DNA of 64,000 nt from Geosiphon pyriformis (GCA_016748015.1 JAAOMT010000617.1:504635-568634); one strand, 5' to 3'. Positions 30,759-42,596 are shown, counted from the stretch's first letter. Numbers and translations are program-made. The notes: generated by a model not told the origin, from the sequence alone.

Positions 30759-32430
30759 GACATCCAAATTTAATTTAGAACAGAACATTGCCAATAATAA
30801 TACTTGGAAAATAGGAACTATCAATGTTAGAAGACTTAACAATCCTGGCAAAGCTAAAGAGATACTACAATAGATTAAGGACAAACAGTTTGATTTTGTG
30901 GTCATTACAGAAACTAAACTGACTCCACTCAAAGAAAAAGGGGTGTTTTTTGGTACTGAGGAATATCATGCCTTTTGGAAGTCAAACACTGAGAAACAAA
31001 TGGGAACTGGGATGAGTATACTGGTTAAAAAATGTTGGACTCACCATGTGAAGATAATCAAGAGTTATTATGGAAAACTATTGCATCTGGTATTGAAATT
31101 TAGGAGTAGAATAAGTGTACATGTAGTTGGGTTGTACATGCTTGTTTTCAAATCAACTACTGAAAAAGCAGTGGCAAAAGAGATCAGAAAGCTTTTAGCA
31201 GACATTGTGCAGAACAAAAAAATTGTCATAGTGGTAGGCGATTTAAATGAAGATCTGGCATTCAAATCACTTGAAGAAACATTTGCCACAAACAAGAAAA
31301 AAAATTGTCTCACTACAACATTGCTGCAACACATGAATCTGGTAAATACACATGGAATGTATGCAGTAAACAATCCAGATAATACATGGACATCAAATGG
31401 AATACAAAAAAGATTAAACTATGTGTTTACTAATGTTGTTACAGCCTCATTAGTCACAAATATTGGGGTAATTGATGTTAATGAAATATTTAGCACTGAT
31501 CACAAAGCAGTAGTAACAATCATTCAATCTAATAAAATCTTGGCAGGCACTAAAAAATCTAGATCTGGAAGAAAAAAGTATAGTACAACTATGATTGATG
31601 TTAAAAAAGCATCTGGAGTTCAATGGAAGATCTATGCAAGAGAAACTGATTAACTAACAGATAAAGCACAAAGAAAATCAATAGATAACAGCAATGATAA
31701 TCTAAACCAGATGTGGTTTACAATCAAGAAAACTGTGTTACAAACTGCTGAATGCCTACCAAAAAGGAAAGTGGGAGTCCAATCTGCACACACAAAGAAA
31801 AAATGCATGGATTACAAGCTTGTTAAGATTGTTGCTGATATAATCAAACAAATAAGAGTAAACAATGCAGATATGTATAATAACAATGTAATACAGCTCT
31901 TGGCCAAATAAAAACAGTTGAAACCTGAGATGATTGATGCATATCTAATAACTCTCCCAAAAGATAAGCTTATTATAGAATTACTGAGCATCAAAAAAGA
32001 ATACAGATCTACACTGCATGCCAAGATCAGACTACAGCAGCAGAGGCAGATAGTGGACAATATTATCAAAAAACAACAGAACTTTGAGCTAAGCAAAGGA
32101 TTAATAATCAAAAGCATTATGACAAAGAATAGTACTAGACCATGTTATTGAAAAAGGCGAATTTTATGATGATCCTGATGAAATCAAAAAGCTAGTAAAC
32201 AAAAAAGCTCAAGAGTAGACTAGAACAAGAATTCTTGAACCTGAACTATGGAAAAGTTGAGAACACAGGTTTAAGCCAATTAAGAGCATTCCAGATCATG
32301 GCTTTGATGATGTGATGGCTGAAATAACAAATGAGAAATTCGAATACATATTAAGCCACACACCTCATAACAAAGTCCCTGGCCCATTAGGCATACAAGC
32401 TGAACTTTGGAGAAAGGCTAGGTCTAATAC
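30748..32430 (+). pseudogene. LINE-B(+) ORF2: AP endonuclease and start of RT
   Basis: ATGATG at 30748 overlaps the ORF1 stop by 11 nt. The endonuclease keeps GTINVRRLN, TETKL (30.91 kb), VGDLNEDL (31.24 kb) and STDHKAVV (31.49 kb), so its catalytic residues look intact. Stops are at 30871 (TAG for Trp), 31651 (TAA for Gln) and 31909 (TAA, also present in the inverted copy). A frameshift near 32.12 kb precedes the RT N-terminus, ending at LWRKARSNT. RNase H and the 3-prime UTR are missing here. Confidence 0.82.
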
Positions 32431-32650
32431 TTTTTTTTTTTTTTGTTAACATGTAGCCATGCTGGTCTTTTATTAGTTTAGTCATACTCAAAAAGCATGG
32501 CTTTTTCATAAAACCAACTTACCCAATAATTTAAATTACAAGATGTGGCTAACCACTAAGTGGTTATGCCTAACTACATACTAGTATAACCAAAAAACTT
32601 AAGGAGTATTACACTATTACTTAAAGTAATTTTACTACCCAAAACATCAA
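32431..32650 (-). other. LINE-B 3-prime UTR and poly(A) tail
   Basis: About 205 nt plus a 14-nt poly(A). The terminal 120-odd nt align with the tail of the ORF1-only element (38321-38453), including GTTAGCC-CATCTTGTAAT and CCAGCATGGCTACA just before the poly(A). Confidence 0.75.
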
Positions 32651-35600
32651 TCAATATCTTATTACAACTTTGTATCCATCACTCTTTCTAATATTGGAAT
32701 TACCACTACTATTACCATTATTCTTTGGTGTTTTGTGTACACTGATTACTTGTGATGATTTTCTTTTGACCCTGTTATCAATACCTACTGATTTTTCCCA
32801 TTCAGTTTGCGACTTGTAGCATTCTTTTCACAATCTCTTCCTTACTTGAGTTACTGCCCATTTAGACACCTTAATTAAAATATTATTGTTAGCCCTTTGA
32901 TCAATATTAGAAAAGACATTGATTCTTCCGAATTGCTTATTGATTAATCTTTTGTATAGCAAATCTATAGTGGGTGTTGACTGGATGTACTCATTAGACA
33001 GAAAAACCTTTTTGCCAGGATCCAAGATTTTATGTTTTCTTTTCACAGCCTTTGATAGGCATTGCATCCACTCATTTCTCATATCATCTATCAGCATCTT
33101 ACCTATTTAAGTATTCAGAGAGTATTTCCAAAAATGTTGGTTGGTTTCTATTTCTGTATGGCATGTTTTGCACAGGTTGTTCAGATACACCAAAAGATGT
33201 CTGTTGTATAGCACTTCTGTTGTTGGCAGCATGTTGTGGAATGATTTTATGATAAATGTACATATTGCTAAAGAACCAGCTAAGATAAAGCCTGATGACA
33301 TTTTACCATTCCAATTCCACACTTTGGTTGTGCACTTCCAGTCTACCCCCTGGTCCAAAGATTTCACTATCTCTTGCACTTTGTTATTGCCAATCCAATC
33401 TAAAGCTCCTTGAATTTCAGTCTGTTGGTTCAGAAAATGTCTGATATTCAGATCCAATTCTACTTCTTTGCAAAAGGGAATGTAACTAATATTCCTAGCA
33501 TTATAAATCCAATCCACTATGTCAAAAGCAGTAGCTTCTTTGGCTAATTTGTCAGCCATCTCATTTTCGGCTATTCCAGTATGTGCAGCCACTTTGTTTA
33601 TGTTGAGTTCAATTTCTTTTTCACTTATTACTGTCTTGATTGCATTCTATGTATACCAGTTAGGAGTTTTGAGCTGATTCCTAATAGACATGAGAGATTT
33701 TTTGGACAACCATCTTTGAGCTGTTGATACTACTGCTCGACTGTCTGTGTTCAATGTCAGTTTACATTTGTAAGGTACTGCTTTCAAAGCCAGTAACACA
33801 GCTTTAGCCTCTGTTTTTGTTGATGACAATATTCTATCAACTGCTATACCAAAGTTGGCCTCTATTCCATGTGTTACAAAGGCAGCTGCTCCCCTAACAT
33901 CTTTGGAACCAGCTTTTACCAGTGATCCATCTGTTAATATTTCAATTTCCTTTTTGAGCCTCAACTTATTACATACCCTTCTCCATTGTGGTAATAGAGT
34001 GTCAGGAATTTGTATGTAAATAATATTCCTTTGTATTGTTTTCATGCCATCTGGTATTAGGTTAGTTATTTTGTGCATTCCCAATGCTTCACATTGAACT
34101 ACATTAATTTTTCTGTATTCATTTATAGTAAGTGTGGTCTCTAATGTCTTAAACCATTTGGAAATTCTATCACTGTCACTTTGTTTGTACTTCCTTGTAA
34201 AGTCCATCTATGTTATTAGTAATTTATCTTTGTTCTGTACCTGATGCAAATACAAAATGTTTTTTTTCCTTAATAAGCCTTTAACTTTAGTGTAGGTTGC
34301 ACATGAAGCCAAAACAGTCTCAATTAAGTGTGCCTGTAATCTTAAAGACTCAGGTATCCCAGATGTGTTATCAGAGCTTTTGAATGAGATGCCACTTTTT
34401 TTCATTATCTGTATGATGTTTGCTATAAGATTAACTCCTGGCTTAGATCATTCATTAGTGGGATATTCAAGTATACTATGAGCTGACCATTTTAGAGTCT
34501 GCAGGTTGGCTTGTTGCCATTTCAGCAATATCATTACTGTTCAGTCTAATCAACAAATCTATGATCTTGTTTTTTGCTTGTATATCATCAACTCTGAACA
34601 AGTTGTACAATAATGAGTGATGCATAGCACTGACCAGGAAATCTACTAAGAGGTTTGCTTTTTTTTTCACAGTGGCTGAGATTTTTGAAGTCCATCTCTT
34701 GGCCCAACTGTTTGGTATATGAGTTAATTAAAATTTAAATTCTATTGTTGAACTGAGTATACTGTTGAAAATGTAAATTGCCTGTTTTTCAGTAATGTGT
34801 TTTTTTCTAATAACTCCACACACTGCTTTAATGTCAGAACCTATCATTTTTAGCATGGTTTCATTTTTTCCATCTGCTCTAATCTATACTCCCAAATATC
34901 AGGTGCATGTAGACGGATCCAGCAATTTCAAGGTTTGTTTGTTTGGACCAAACTTCAGTGGCTCAACCAACACTAACTTTTTTTTGGAGAGTCTGACCAC
35001 CATTGTTTCAGTCTTATCTAAATTGATCTCAATATCCACCATTCTAAAGAAGGAGCTGGTTGTGTCCAGAATACTCTGCATTCCTAGTCTTGAGTTAGCT
35101 ATCCACACTGTGTTATCAATGAAGACCAGGTGGTTTACTGATGCTATTAGGGATTGTGTGTCTGCTTGATTGTCCCACTTTTTCCATTCAGCTGTTAATT
35201 TGTATTCTTGGCTGTAATTGGCTTGTTTTACTTCACACATTAAGGGGTCATAGAAGATCCTCCACATAATGGGTAAGCTTGTTTTCTCCTGATCCAGTCT
35301 ATCCTGTACTTGATATTTATCACTTAATCCAAACTTAGTAATGATCCTATTACTTCTATTGTTGTACATCAAGCAAAATACCTCAGTAAACCTATTGTTC
35401 ATTTTGATTTTTTTTAATGCAGCTTCTATGGGTTTCTATTTCACTGAGTTGTATGTTTTTTTCATGTCCTGAAATGTAATCCAAGCCTTATTACCAAATT
35501 TCCTTGCATGCTCAGCAACAGCATTAATCACATGAATTGGCACCACTGTAAAGGTATTCTTTAAAACTGAGGTGTTGTAACCTTTTAGAATATTGTGAAG

Positions 35601-36016
35601 CTCACATGCTTTTGATATTTTTGCAGTAAGAATCTTTGTTAAGATCTTTCTAGTGCTTTCAATGAGTGTGATCAGCCTGGTGATGTCAATATTGCCACCC
35701 CATTCTTTTGGCTTTGGAATCAGTATGACTTATGCTATTTTCCACTCCTTAGACATGTTTGCCACTTTTATACAAGCATTAAGCAATGTTCTCAGTTTGA
35801 ACTTGGTATTAAGCCCAGCCTTCCTCCAAAGTTTAGCTTGTATGCCTAATAGGCCAGGGGCTTTGTTATGAAATGTGTGGCTCAATATGTGTTTGAATTT
35901 CTTATTTGTTATTTCAGCCATCACATCATCAAAGCCATAATCTGGGATGCTCTCAATTGGCTTAAATCTGTGTTCCCAACTTTTCCATAGTTCAGGTTCA
36001 AGAATTCTTGTTCTAG
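32651..36016 (-). pseudogene. LINE-B(-) ORF2, 3-prime half: RT, RNase H, Cys/His C-terminus
   Basis: RT begins RILEPELWKSWEHRFKPI. The motif A region is WITFQDMKKTYNSV, motif B is degenerate (LDQEKTSLP), and motif C reads FIDN near 35.12 kb where the related LINE-A has FVDD, so RT is dead. One frameshift near 34.45 kb. RNase H (33.5-33.94 kb) has TDGSL, the Glu in TKTEAKAV, NTDSRAVV and AHTGIAENEMADKLA. A C-terminal CKTC-x6-NQHF-type Cys/His cluster sits near 33.13 kb. A TGA at 32828 is probably a lost sense codon; the frame ends at 32651. RNase H downstream of RT suggests an I/Tad-like lineage. Confidence 0.82.
36000..36016. repeat. Left 17-bp target duplication of the ORF1-only retroposon
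   Basis: AAGAATTCTTGTTCTAG. The second copy is at 38454-38470 directly after the poly(A). LINE-B(+) at about 32220-32240 carries the complement once, as the empty site. Confidence 0.9.
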
Positions 36017-36049
36017 TGAATTGTAACAACTCTTTCTCTCCTAAATTTT

Positions 36050-38322
36050 ATGACCACGAATAGAGTTAAGAGTAAAAAAGTTGCAAACGTTACTTTTCCT
36101 ATAGTAACTAATAAAGTTTCAACACGAGAGGGTTTCTCTGTTATTGAAGCAGCTAGACAAAACGTTCTGGCAACATTTCCTTTAAAAAATAATAGTAATA
36201 AGCTGCCTTTAGTGGCTTCTGGTTCATTTTCTTCTCCTTTGGCTGGAAGTTTTTCTCCAGTCAAAGTCCCTTCAAAAAGGCACACTCGGGTTAGTTCTAG
36301 TGTTGTCTCTACCACTTCAAAGAGCCCAAAGATTTTTAATAACAGACCAGTCAACAAGTTGGTCTTTCCTGCTCTCCCCACTCCCACTACTACTTCTACT
36401 ACTACTGCTTTACAAATGGCCGCAAAAGCGAAAAATTCCAAAAAACAGCAGCAGGCAGTCACAACTGCTATGGTCACACAAAACCCCTTTGTGGTTCCAG
36501 ATGAGATCTTTAGTAAGATCTCCACAGCAGCAGCCAGCCCTATTCCTGATATGGATGGCAACAGCAGCGGCACATCTCCCAAGATGGGCCAAGATCAACT
36601 ACTGGCTGTGTTGCCTAATGTGGTACTCTCTGGTAGATCATCACCAATCCCAGTAGCAAAACAGTCCATCAATCCAGATGATCTTAAAGATTGGGCTGAT
36701 CAGATGGAAATGGAATCAACTGTTCCTCCCCAGTTTCTGGTGCATCTAATGCTGGTGCTTGGGTGAATGTGAATGGATGTCAAAGGTTTTTTGGTTGGGT
36801 GGCCTCCAATCTTGTACCTGGTGCTATGTTTAAGATCAAGATGGCTTTGCTCAGTTCTTTGTTTCAGTTGCTGCCTGGTTGTATTGGGCTTAAATTGGTT
36901 TCACGAGATGCTGTTAAGTTGTTCTGTGTGAAATTTGCATCTTAGGAGTGTCTAAATAGTGCTACCAAAGTGGCCATTGGTGATGAGGTTTTTTTGACCA
37001 CTCTTAAGATTGCATGGTCTTTAGGAGTGGCCTCTGTTTCTTCCCCTTCTTTGTCAGTTGTACTGTGCAATGTACTCTTGGGTGCCTCTTCTGATGACAT
37101 CAAATCTGCTCTTGGCATTTTTGGTGTTGTCACTTCTGTTAAGTTGAAGTCTGCTGGCTTATGGCAATATGCTGTGGTTAATTTTAAGGACACTTCTTCT
37201 GCTGCTGCTGCTCTCTCTAACTGGTCTGTGTTGGTCAGAAAAGATAGTGTTAAGATTCTTCCCATTGCCAACCAAAAGAAGGTTATCTCCTCAAGAGATG
37301 CTTTCAAAGCTAAGCTGGTTAATCTTCCATTTGGCTGCACTGCATTTGAGATAAGTGATCTGGTCTCCTAAGTTGGTGGCCGTATGTGTTTCATTCCCCA
37401 CTCCCCTGATTCCTATCGATGTCAATGCTTTGCAGTGGTGACTTTCAGTTCCTTGGAATCTTTAAATGCTGCTGTTTCAAAAACCAGTACCTTACGTGAC
37501 TGCCATATTTGGTGGGAAACTCCTGAATGTTGTCGCTGCTATAGATGTCAAAGTTTGGATCATTTGGCTGTGGACTGCAAGGTGTTGCCATCTCTCCCTC
37601 TCAAACTCTCTTCTAATTCTGCTGATGGTCCCATCATTTTCAAGTCATCCCTTGTTGAAGCTAAATCTTATGCCAAAGCTGCCACCTCTGTGATTCCTTC
37701 TGTTGCTGCTGCTGCTGATATGGGTCTGGCTTTCAGTACCTCTCCCAAAGTTGTGGTGCTACTGTTGCCGGTTGCCTCCTTTGATTCAAATGTTGCTGTT
37801 AATGCTAGGTTGGCTTCTCTAGAAACCCAACTTAGTGAATTGTCTTTGTTGATCAAAGCTATAGTTGAGCCTGTGGGTTTTTTGGTTGTATTGGTTACTA
37901 TGTTATTGTCTACTCTACCAGTTATGGCAGAGACAATGAAGAAAAGTGTGATTGGATTGGGAAACCAAATTAAGGCTGTTCATGCTGTGGCTTCTGTGCT
38001 GCAAAAAGAAGTGGGAGCCCTCAAGTTAAGAAGTGGGAAGGTACACCATAACATATCTGATGATGAAGACATGGATGATGATGATGATGATGACAATAAT
38101 AATGGTGATGTTAAAGATTTTTTGGTCTATGATGATACATTTGATGCGATGATGGAGTTATGAGAGGTTCAATCTTCTAATATCAAGTCTGATCCAGATC
38201 AGACTGCTAAGTGGATAAACAGTCTTGTTAAGAGTAGTCATGAACTTGTATGCATTATGGGTAAGATGTATGAATTAGATATGTTTGATACATTAGGTAG
38301 CAAAGATAGTACTAGCATGTAG
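36050..38322 (+). pseudogene. ORF1 protein of the ORF1-only retroposon
   Basis: ATG at 36050 (MTTNRVKSKK). It has a long Ser/Thr/Pro-rich basic N-terminal region, then an acidic stretch (DDLKDWADQMEME). RRM-like repeats follow: one near 36.8 kb, and a clear one at 37.06-37.27 kb with AGLWQYAVVNF. The CCHC knuckle CYRCQSLDHLAVDC is intact at 37537-37578. Next come a helical, coiled-coil-like segment (NARLASLETQLSELSLLIK), an Asp-rich run at about 38.07 kb, and KWINSLVKSSHELVC at the end. A one-base frameshift lies near 36.72 kb. Stops at 36943 (TAG), 37369 (TAA) and 38161 (TGA) fit lost Gln, Arg or Trp codons. The domain order equals LINE-A ORF1. Confidence 0.82.
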
Positions 38323-38453
38323 TTAGGGCTTTCCGCTTGTGGTTAGCCGCATCTTGTAATATGTATTATTGGATGAGCTGGCTTTATGAAACTGCCACAT
38401 TACTGTGGAATAACTAATAAACGACCAGCATGGCTACACATTAACAAAAAAAA
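38321..38453 (+). other. 3-prime UTR and poly(A) of the ORF1-only retroposon
   Basis: Starts at the ORF1 stop. It aligns with the LINE-B 3-prime terminus (complement of 32431-32590) and with the truncated copy at 25496-25654. Such a shared tail is the feature recognised by the RT in stringent-type LINEs. Confidence 0.75.
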
Positions 38454-38470
38454 AAGAATTCTTGTTCTAG

Positions 38471-38726
38471 TCTACTCTTGAGCTTTTTTGTTTACTAGCT
38501 TTTTGATTTTATTAGGATCATCATAAAATTCACTTTCTTCAATAACATGGTCTAGTACTATTATTTGTTTTTTTCTGTTCATAATGCTTTTAATCATCAA
38601 TCCTTTGCTTAGCTCAAAGTTCTGTTGTCTTTTGATAATATTGTTCACTATCTGCCTCTGCTGTTGTAGCCTGATTCTAGCATGCAGTGTAGATCTGTAT
38701 TCTTTTTTGATGCTTAATAATTCTAT
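38471..38726 (-). pseudogene. LINE-B(-) ORF2, middle segment
   Basis: About 85 codons linking endonuclease and RT (ELLSIKKEYRSTLHARIRLQ ... KKLVNKKAQE), matching LINE-B(+) at 31.97-32.22 kb. It is bounded by the ORF1-only insertion on one side and the Gypsy-1 block on the other. It continues at 61203 after the 22.5-kb insertion, with CTAT duplicated at 38723-38726 and 61203-61206. Confidence 0.85.
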
Positions 38727-38944
38727 TGTTATGAGTTGGAATAACAAGCTAATAGATAGTAAGGGAGAACAGAATTGTAGGGTGATAAAAAGAATCAACT
38801 TCAAAGAGCAAATTGAATGAGTATGGATTCAATGTGTGAGATCAGTCTTATAAAATATCTCAGTTGCTATACTTTTCAAAGTAACTGAGGAATCTGAAGG
38901 TAGAGAGATAGTCCGTACTGTCAACAAATAATCACACTTGGTAT
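38727..38944 (-). repeat. Copy O 3-prime LTR, outer part
   Basis: Begins TGTTATGAGTTGG and runs to ...CACTTGGTAT, where the LTR of copy C starts. The remainder, from GTATAATTC onward, is probably within the LTR at 45690-46327. Confidence 0.8.
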
Positions 38945-39575
38945 TGTTACAGGTTGGAGTAACAAGCTAATGGATAGCAAGGAAGAACAGAATTGTAGGG
39001 TGATGGAAATAATCAAAGGGGAATTCAACTTTAAAGAACAAATTAAATGAGTATGGATTCAATGTGCGAGATCAGTCTCATAAAATATCTCAGTTGCTAT
39101 ACTTTTCAAAGATAACTGGGGAATCTGAAGGTAGAGGAATAGTTCGTACTGTTAACAATTGATCACTACTGATATAATTCTATGTCTCACATTAGCGTTC
39201 TTAGAATTCAATATCAGGTATCAATTTGTGTTTTTCAGTCACATTTATTCAAATAATCTTCAGAAAAAGACCAACAAGTAATCTTTTATCTTTAAAATGT
39301 TCAGATACTTGAAGGTAGGAAAAGAAAAATTAGCGATAAGAGAAAAATTGAGATGAAAGTTGTTATTTTATTTATTCTTGATTATTCAGATGCTTGTTAT
39401 TACATGCTTTTCTACAGCTAAGAAATTCATCACTTATATAGCTATCAAAAATGGTCAATAATCAAGTCAATAATCAGGTCAATGATCACTTTCTAAAAAT
39501 AGTGTGGCTAATCATATAACATCAGTGGCTAATACATGTGATAATTAATAAGAAGTATAAGTTTCAATCATAACA
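38945..39575 (-). repeat. Copy C 3-prime LTR
   Basis: 631 bp, TGTTACAGG...TCATAACA in plus-strand reading. It contains a short version of the GGTCA repeats (about 39.45-39.49 kb) next to the TATA-like CTTATATAGC. Confidence 0.85.
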
Positions 39576-40201
39576 TCATCTTCTCCAAAAAGATTGAGCT
39601 CCAGCAAAATCAAGCTATTTATAGTGTAATCTATTTGAAAAGTTTTATCTAACTCAAAGCTAACTAATTTATTGAAGTCTTTTGTAGATAGGGTGTATAA
39701 TACTTAAGGCAAAATGAGTTTTGTATTCAAGAAACCAAATCTTTGTATTAGAGTTTTGGCTCTTTTAGCAATAGTTAAAACTCTTAAAACATCTAATCAT
39801 ATAATGCCCAAAATTTCTGCCTGTATCTTTGAAGTTGTTTTCTTTATGAGCTTCATGTTATCTATGATTTCACCAAGGTGACTATAGAGCTCTAGTTGTC
39901 TTCCATATGACAAGTTTTTGTCTATGGGTAAGATTTCTTTAATTGTTTTTCCAAGTGTGGTGGAGAGTACGAGTATCACTGCTGTTATACTTTCTAGCAG
40001 ATATTTATCTATTTTGCTACCAATTCTTTCTCTTCTGATAGTTGTTTTCTTTGGTCTAATAACAGTATGTGTTCCACTGCTATCAGTTATTGTGATCTGT
40101 TTTCCAATGGTCAAAGTAGCATTTGGATAGTTTTTAATCCAATACTCATAGAGAGTATTGAAGGCATTTTGAATGTTTTGATCCAGAAAATAATTGTTCA
40201 T
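39545..40201 (-). pseudogene. Copy C ORF3 (env-position ORF, unknown function)
   Basis: ATG at 40199-40201 (MNNYFLDQNIQNAF). It is 657 nt long including a stop that lies inside the 3-prime LTR, exactly the length in copy O. One TGA at 39797 replaces the Trp of the IIWLDV segment; the rest is open. It has no signal peptide or membrane segment. See copy O for the intact reading. Confidence 0.7.
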
Positions 40202-40239
40202 GTCAATTTGAAGATACCTCTGTTTTGGGAATGGTGCAT

Positions 40240-41390
40240 TTATTTATACTTGATTTTTGTTGATCATTTGAGTCGGTATTACCACAACAGGCAACCAATC
40301 AGGTCATTTGTGATATTTCTTGAGTCACATGCTATGAACAGGTCGATCATTAAAGATTGTTTCAGATTGATCTTGAAGAATATAAGAACCATTGTTCAAA
40401 ACTTTGTTGACTATAAAGGGTCCTTTCCATTGGCTAGAGAATTTATCACCATAGACATTGTCTCTGTCTAAACAATATTCTAATACCAAGTCACCAACAC
40501 TTAAAGAAAGTGTTTTATAGGTTTTCTTCTTTTTAAGTTTTTCTTAAAACTGTTTTATCTTTTCAAAAGCAACTATTCATGCTTCTACCAATGAATCAAA
40601 AATGGTACCAAGTTTTCTTTGCAAAATGTCTTTGTAATTTGCTATTGTGATCTCTTCAAAGAGTATTGTCTCAATGTCAGTTTCTATTGGTAGTATTGCC
40701 ATGCGTCCATAGAGCAGATAAAAAAGTTCATAACTTGTTATGTCATGATTCACAGTTCTATAAGCAAACAAAGCTGAAAACAGTACTTTGTCCTATAAGT
40801 TTGTTTCTTCACTGAAATTGGCTATTAAGACTGCTGTTTGGTCTGAAGTGGCTCTTGCTTTTACCCACTTTGTAAGATAGTCAGTAGCTGTGATAATATA
40901 TCTGTTGCCATTAGGGGTTATTGTTAAGGGTCCAACAACATCTATACCAATCCTGTCAAATGGTTGGCCAACAGAGATTGGATGGATATCTTCTTTTCTA
41001 TTGGGTTTTCCTCTTCTTTGGCAGGTATTACAGGTTTTAATGTACTTAGCAATGTTTTTTCTCAAGGTAGGCCAATAATAGCAACCTAGAGTTTTCTGAA
41101 TTGTTTTTGTTTTTCTAAAATGTTCAGCTAATGAATCAGTGTGCATGTTATAGACCACAATTTCTTTTTCTTCAAATCTTATAACTCTCTGGGGGTGGTC
41201 AGGATCTTTTCTGTTTCTTTTGTATAGTTGATTCTGGCAGATCAAATAGAAATTTGATTGTTTGCGCAAATATTCTCTTTGCTGTTGATTGTATTCTAGT
41301 GAGTATTGTCCTTTACCCAAAAATTCCATTAAGACAGAGTAGTTGTTCAAGTCCATTATTGTTTTTGGTTGTGAGAGAATTACTAATAAT
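40240..41390 (-). pseudogene. int: Copy C integrase, internally deleted
   Basis: The N-terminal zinc-binding part (HTDSLAEHFRK ... TCNTC) and the first catalytic Asp (GIDVVGPL) are present. The frame then jumps from ANF directly to SEETNL. The intervening segment, which in copy E carries the second Asp and the Glu, is missing. The C-terminal part down to the ORF3 overlap is recognisable. It cannot catalyse integration. Confidence 0.8.
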
Positions 41391-42596
41391 TAGTTTGGTT
41401 TGGTTTGAAGTAGTTGTATTGTCACTGAATGATAAGTCTAGAGAGAGCATCAGCATTTTAATAATGTGCTCCTTTGCGATGTTGAATGTCATAGTTAAAT
41501 TTGTCCAAGTGGAGTATCCAGCAAGTTATTCTTTTATGTTCCAGCTTCTTTTTGTTGCATAACCAAACCAAAGCTTGGTGATCTGTTACCACCAAAAACT
41601 TTACCACCAGGAGATATTTATCCCAGTAACTGGTAGCCCAGACTACTGCTAAGCATTCCTGCTCAGTAACTCAATAGTTCTGTTCTGTTGGTGTAAGGGT
41701 TCTACTGGCATATGCTATTGCATGTTTCCTGCCATCTTCATTTTTTTGTGACAGGACAGCACCAAGTCCATAATCAGATGCATTAGTATGAAGAATAAAA
41801 GGTTGATCCAGATCAGATTGCTTGAGAATAGGTTCTGTAACCAATTTTTCTTTGAGGGTTTCAAATGCTTTCTGCTGATGTGTACCCCAGTAGTAATTAA
41901 CATTTTTCTTAAGTAGCTGATTGAGTGGAAAGGTGATTTTGGAAAAATCCTTGACAAATTTCCAATAATAAGAAGCCAAACCAAGGAAAGAGCACAGTTC
42001 ATGAACATTCATTGGTTGTCTAATGTTCTGGACTTTTTCAACCTTGGCTGGATCAGATAAGATTCCATCCTTTGTAATAAGATGGCCAAGAAATTGGGTT
42101 GATTGGCGTCCAAAGAAAGATTTGATTGGGTTTATCTTAAGGCCAGCATTTCTAAGGAGGTCAAAAACCTTTTGCAAATGTTCAAGATGTTCATCCCAGG
42201 TTTTTGAGTACACCATTATGTTATCCAAATAAACCAAAACAAAATTTTTTTTCACTGATTCAAATACTTTGTCCATTAAGCATTGAAAGGTGGGAGGAGC
42301 ATTGGTGAGACCAAAAGACATGACTGTAAATTCATAGGTGCAATACTTGGTTATAAAGGCGGTTTTCTTCTGACTTTCTGGATCCATCTCTACTTGCCAA
42401 AATTCAGCAGTTAGATCAATAATTGAGAAGAAAGCAGCACCTTTGAATTGATCTAGCATTGCATCAATTTTGGGAAGTAGATACATATTTCTTTTAGTGA
42501 TGGCATTTAATTGGCAATAATCGACACAGAAGTGCAGAGTTTCACCTTTTTTGGATACCACTACAACTGGAAAAGCCCATTTACTCTTGGTTTTTG
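41391..42596 (-). pseudogene. pol: Copy C reverse transcriptase and RNase H
   Basis: RT blocks: FCVDYCQLN, FFSIIDLTAEFWQVEMD, FGLTNAPPTFQ, and YLDN at 42220-42231 where Asp-Asp is expected. FLGHLITKDGI and the tether follow. RNase H has HTNASDYGLGAV, where copy O has HTDASGYG, so its first catalytic Asp is also Asn. A one-base frameshift near 42.59 kb separates RT from the upstream pol frame. Open from 42561 to 41671. Confidence 0.82.

Larger units (their letters stand above)
28347..32430 (+). mobile_element. LINE-B(+), truncated inside RT
   Basis: A two-ORF APE-type LINE in plus orientation. It has a 5-prime region (28347-28478) with an (A)n C (T)n run at the junction, ORF1, and ORF2 through endonuclease and the first RT block (LWRKA). 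At 32430 it is cut by the poly(T) tail of an inverted LINE-B copy. It supplies the empty-site sequences for two insertions in that inverted copy. Confidence 0.85.
32431..36016 (-). mobile_element. LINE-B(-), 3-prime segment
   Basis: The 3-prime half of an inverted LINE-B: poly(T) at 32431-32444, 3-prime UTR, C-terminal domain, RNase H and RT. It is contiguous in origin with 38471-38726 and 61203-64000, from which it is separated by inserted elements. Confidence 0.88.
36017..38453 (+). mobile_element. ORF1-only, HAL1-like LINE retroposon
   Basis: 2.44 kb with a 33-nt 5-prime leader, one ORF1 gene, a short 3-prime UTR and poly(A), and no endonuclease or RT. It is flanked by a perfect 17-bp duplication and inserted opposite to LINE-B(-). 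The size and terminal structure look like a complete retroposon rather than a 5-prime truncation, since ORF1 starts right after the left boundary. It must have been mobilised by an RT in trans. Confidence 0.88.

Noticed and set aside
36013-36582. Minus-strand 189-codon ORF with hydrophobic residues
   Set aside because: Antisense shadow of the ORF1-only retroposon ORF1; the plus strand has the RRM/knuckle homologue.
40067-40471. Plus-strand 134-codon ORF in the Gypsy-1 block
   Set aside because: Antisense to ORF3 and the integrase C-terminus of copy C; no homologue or motif of its own.
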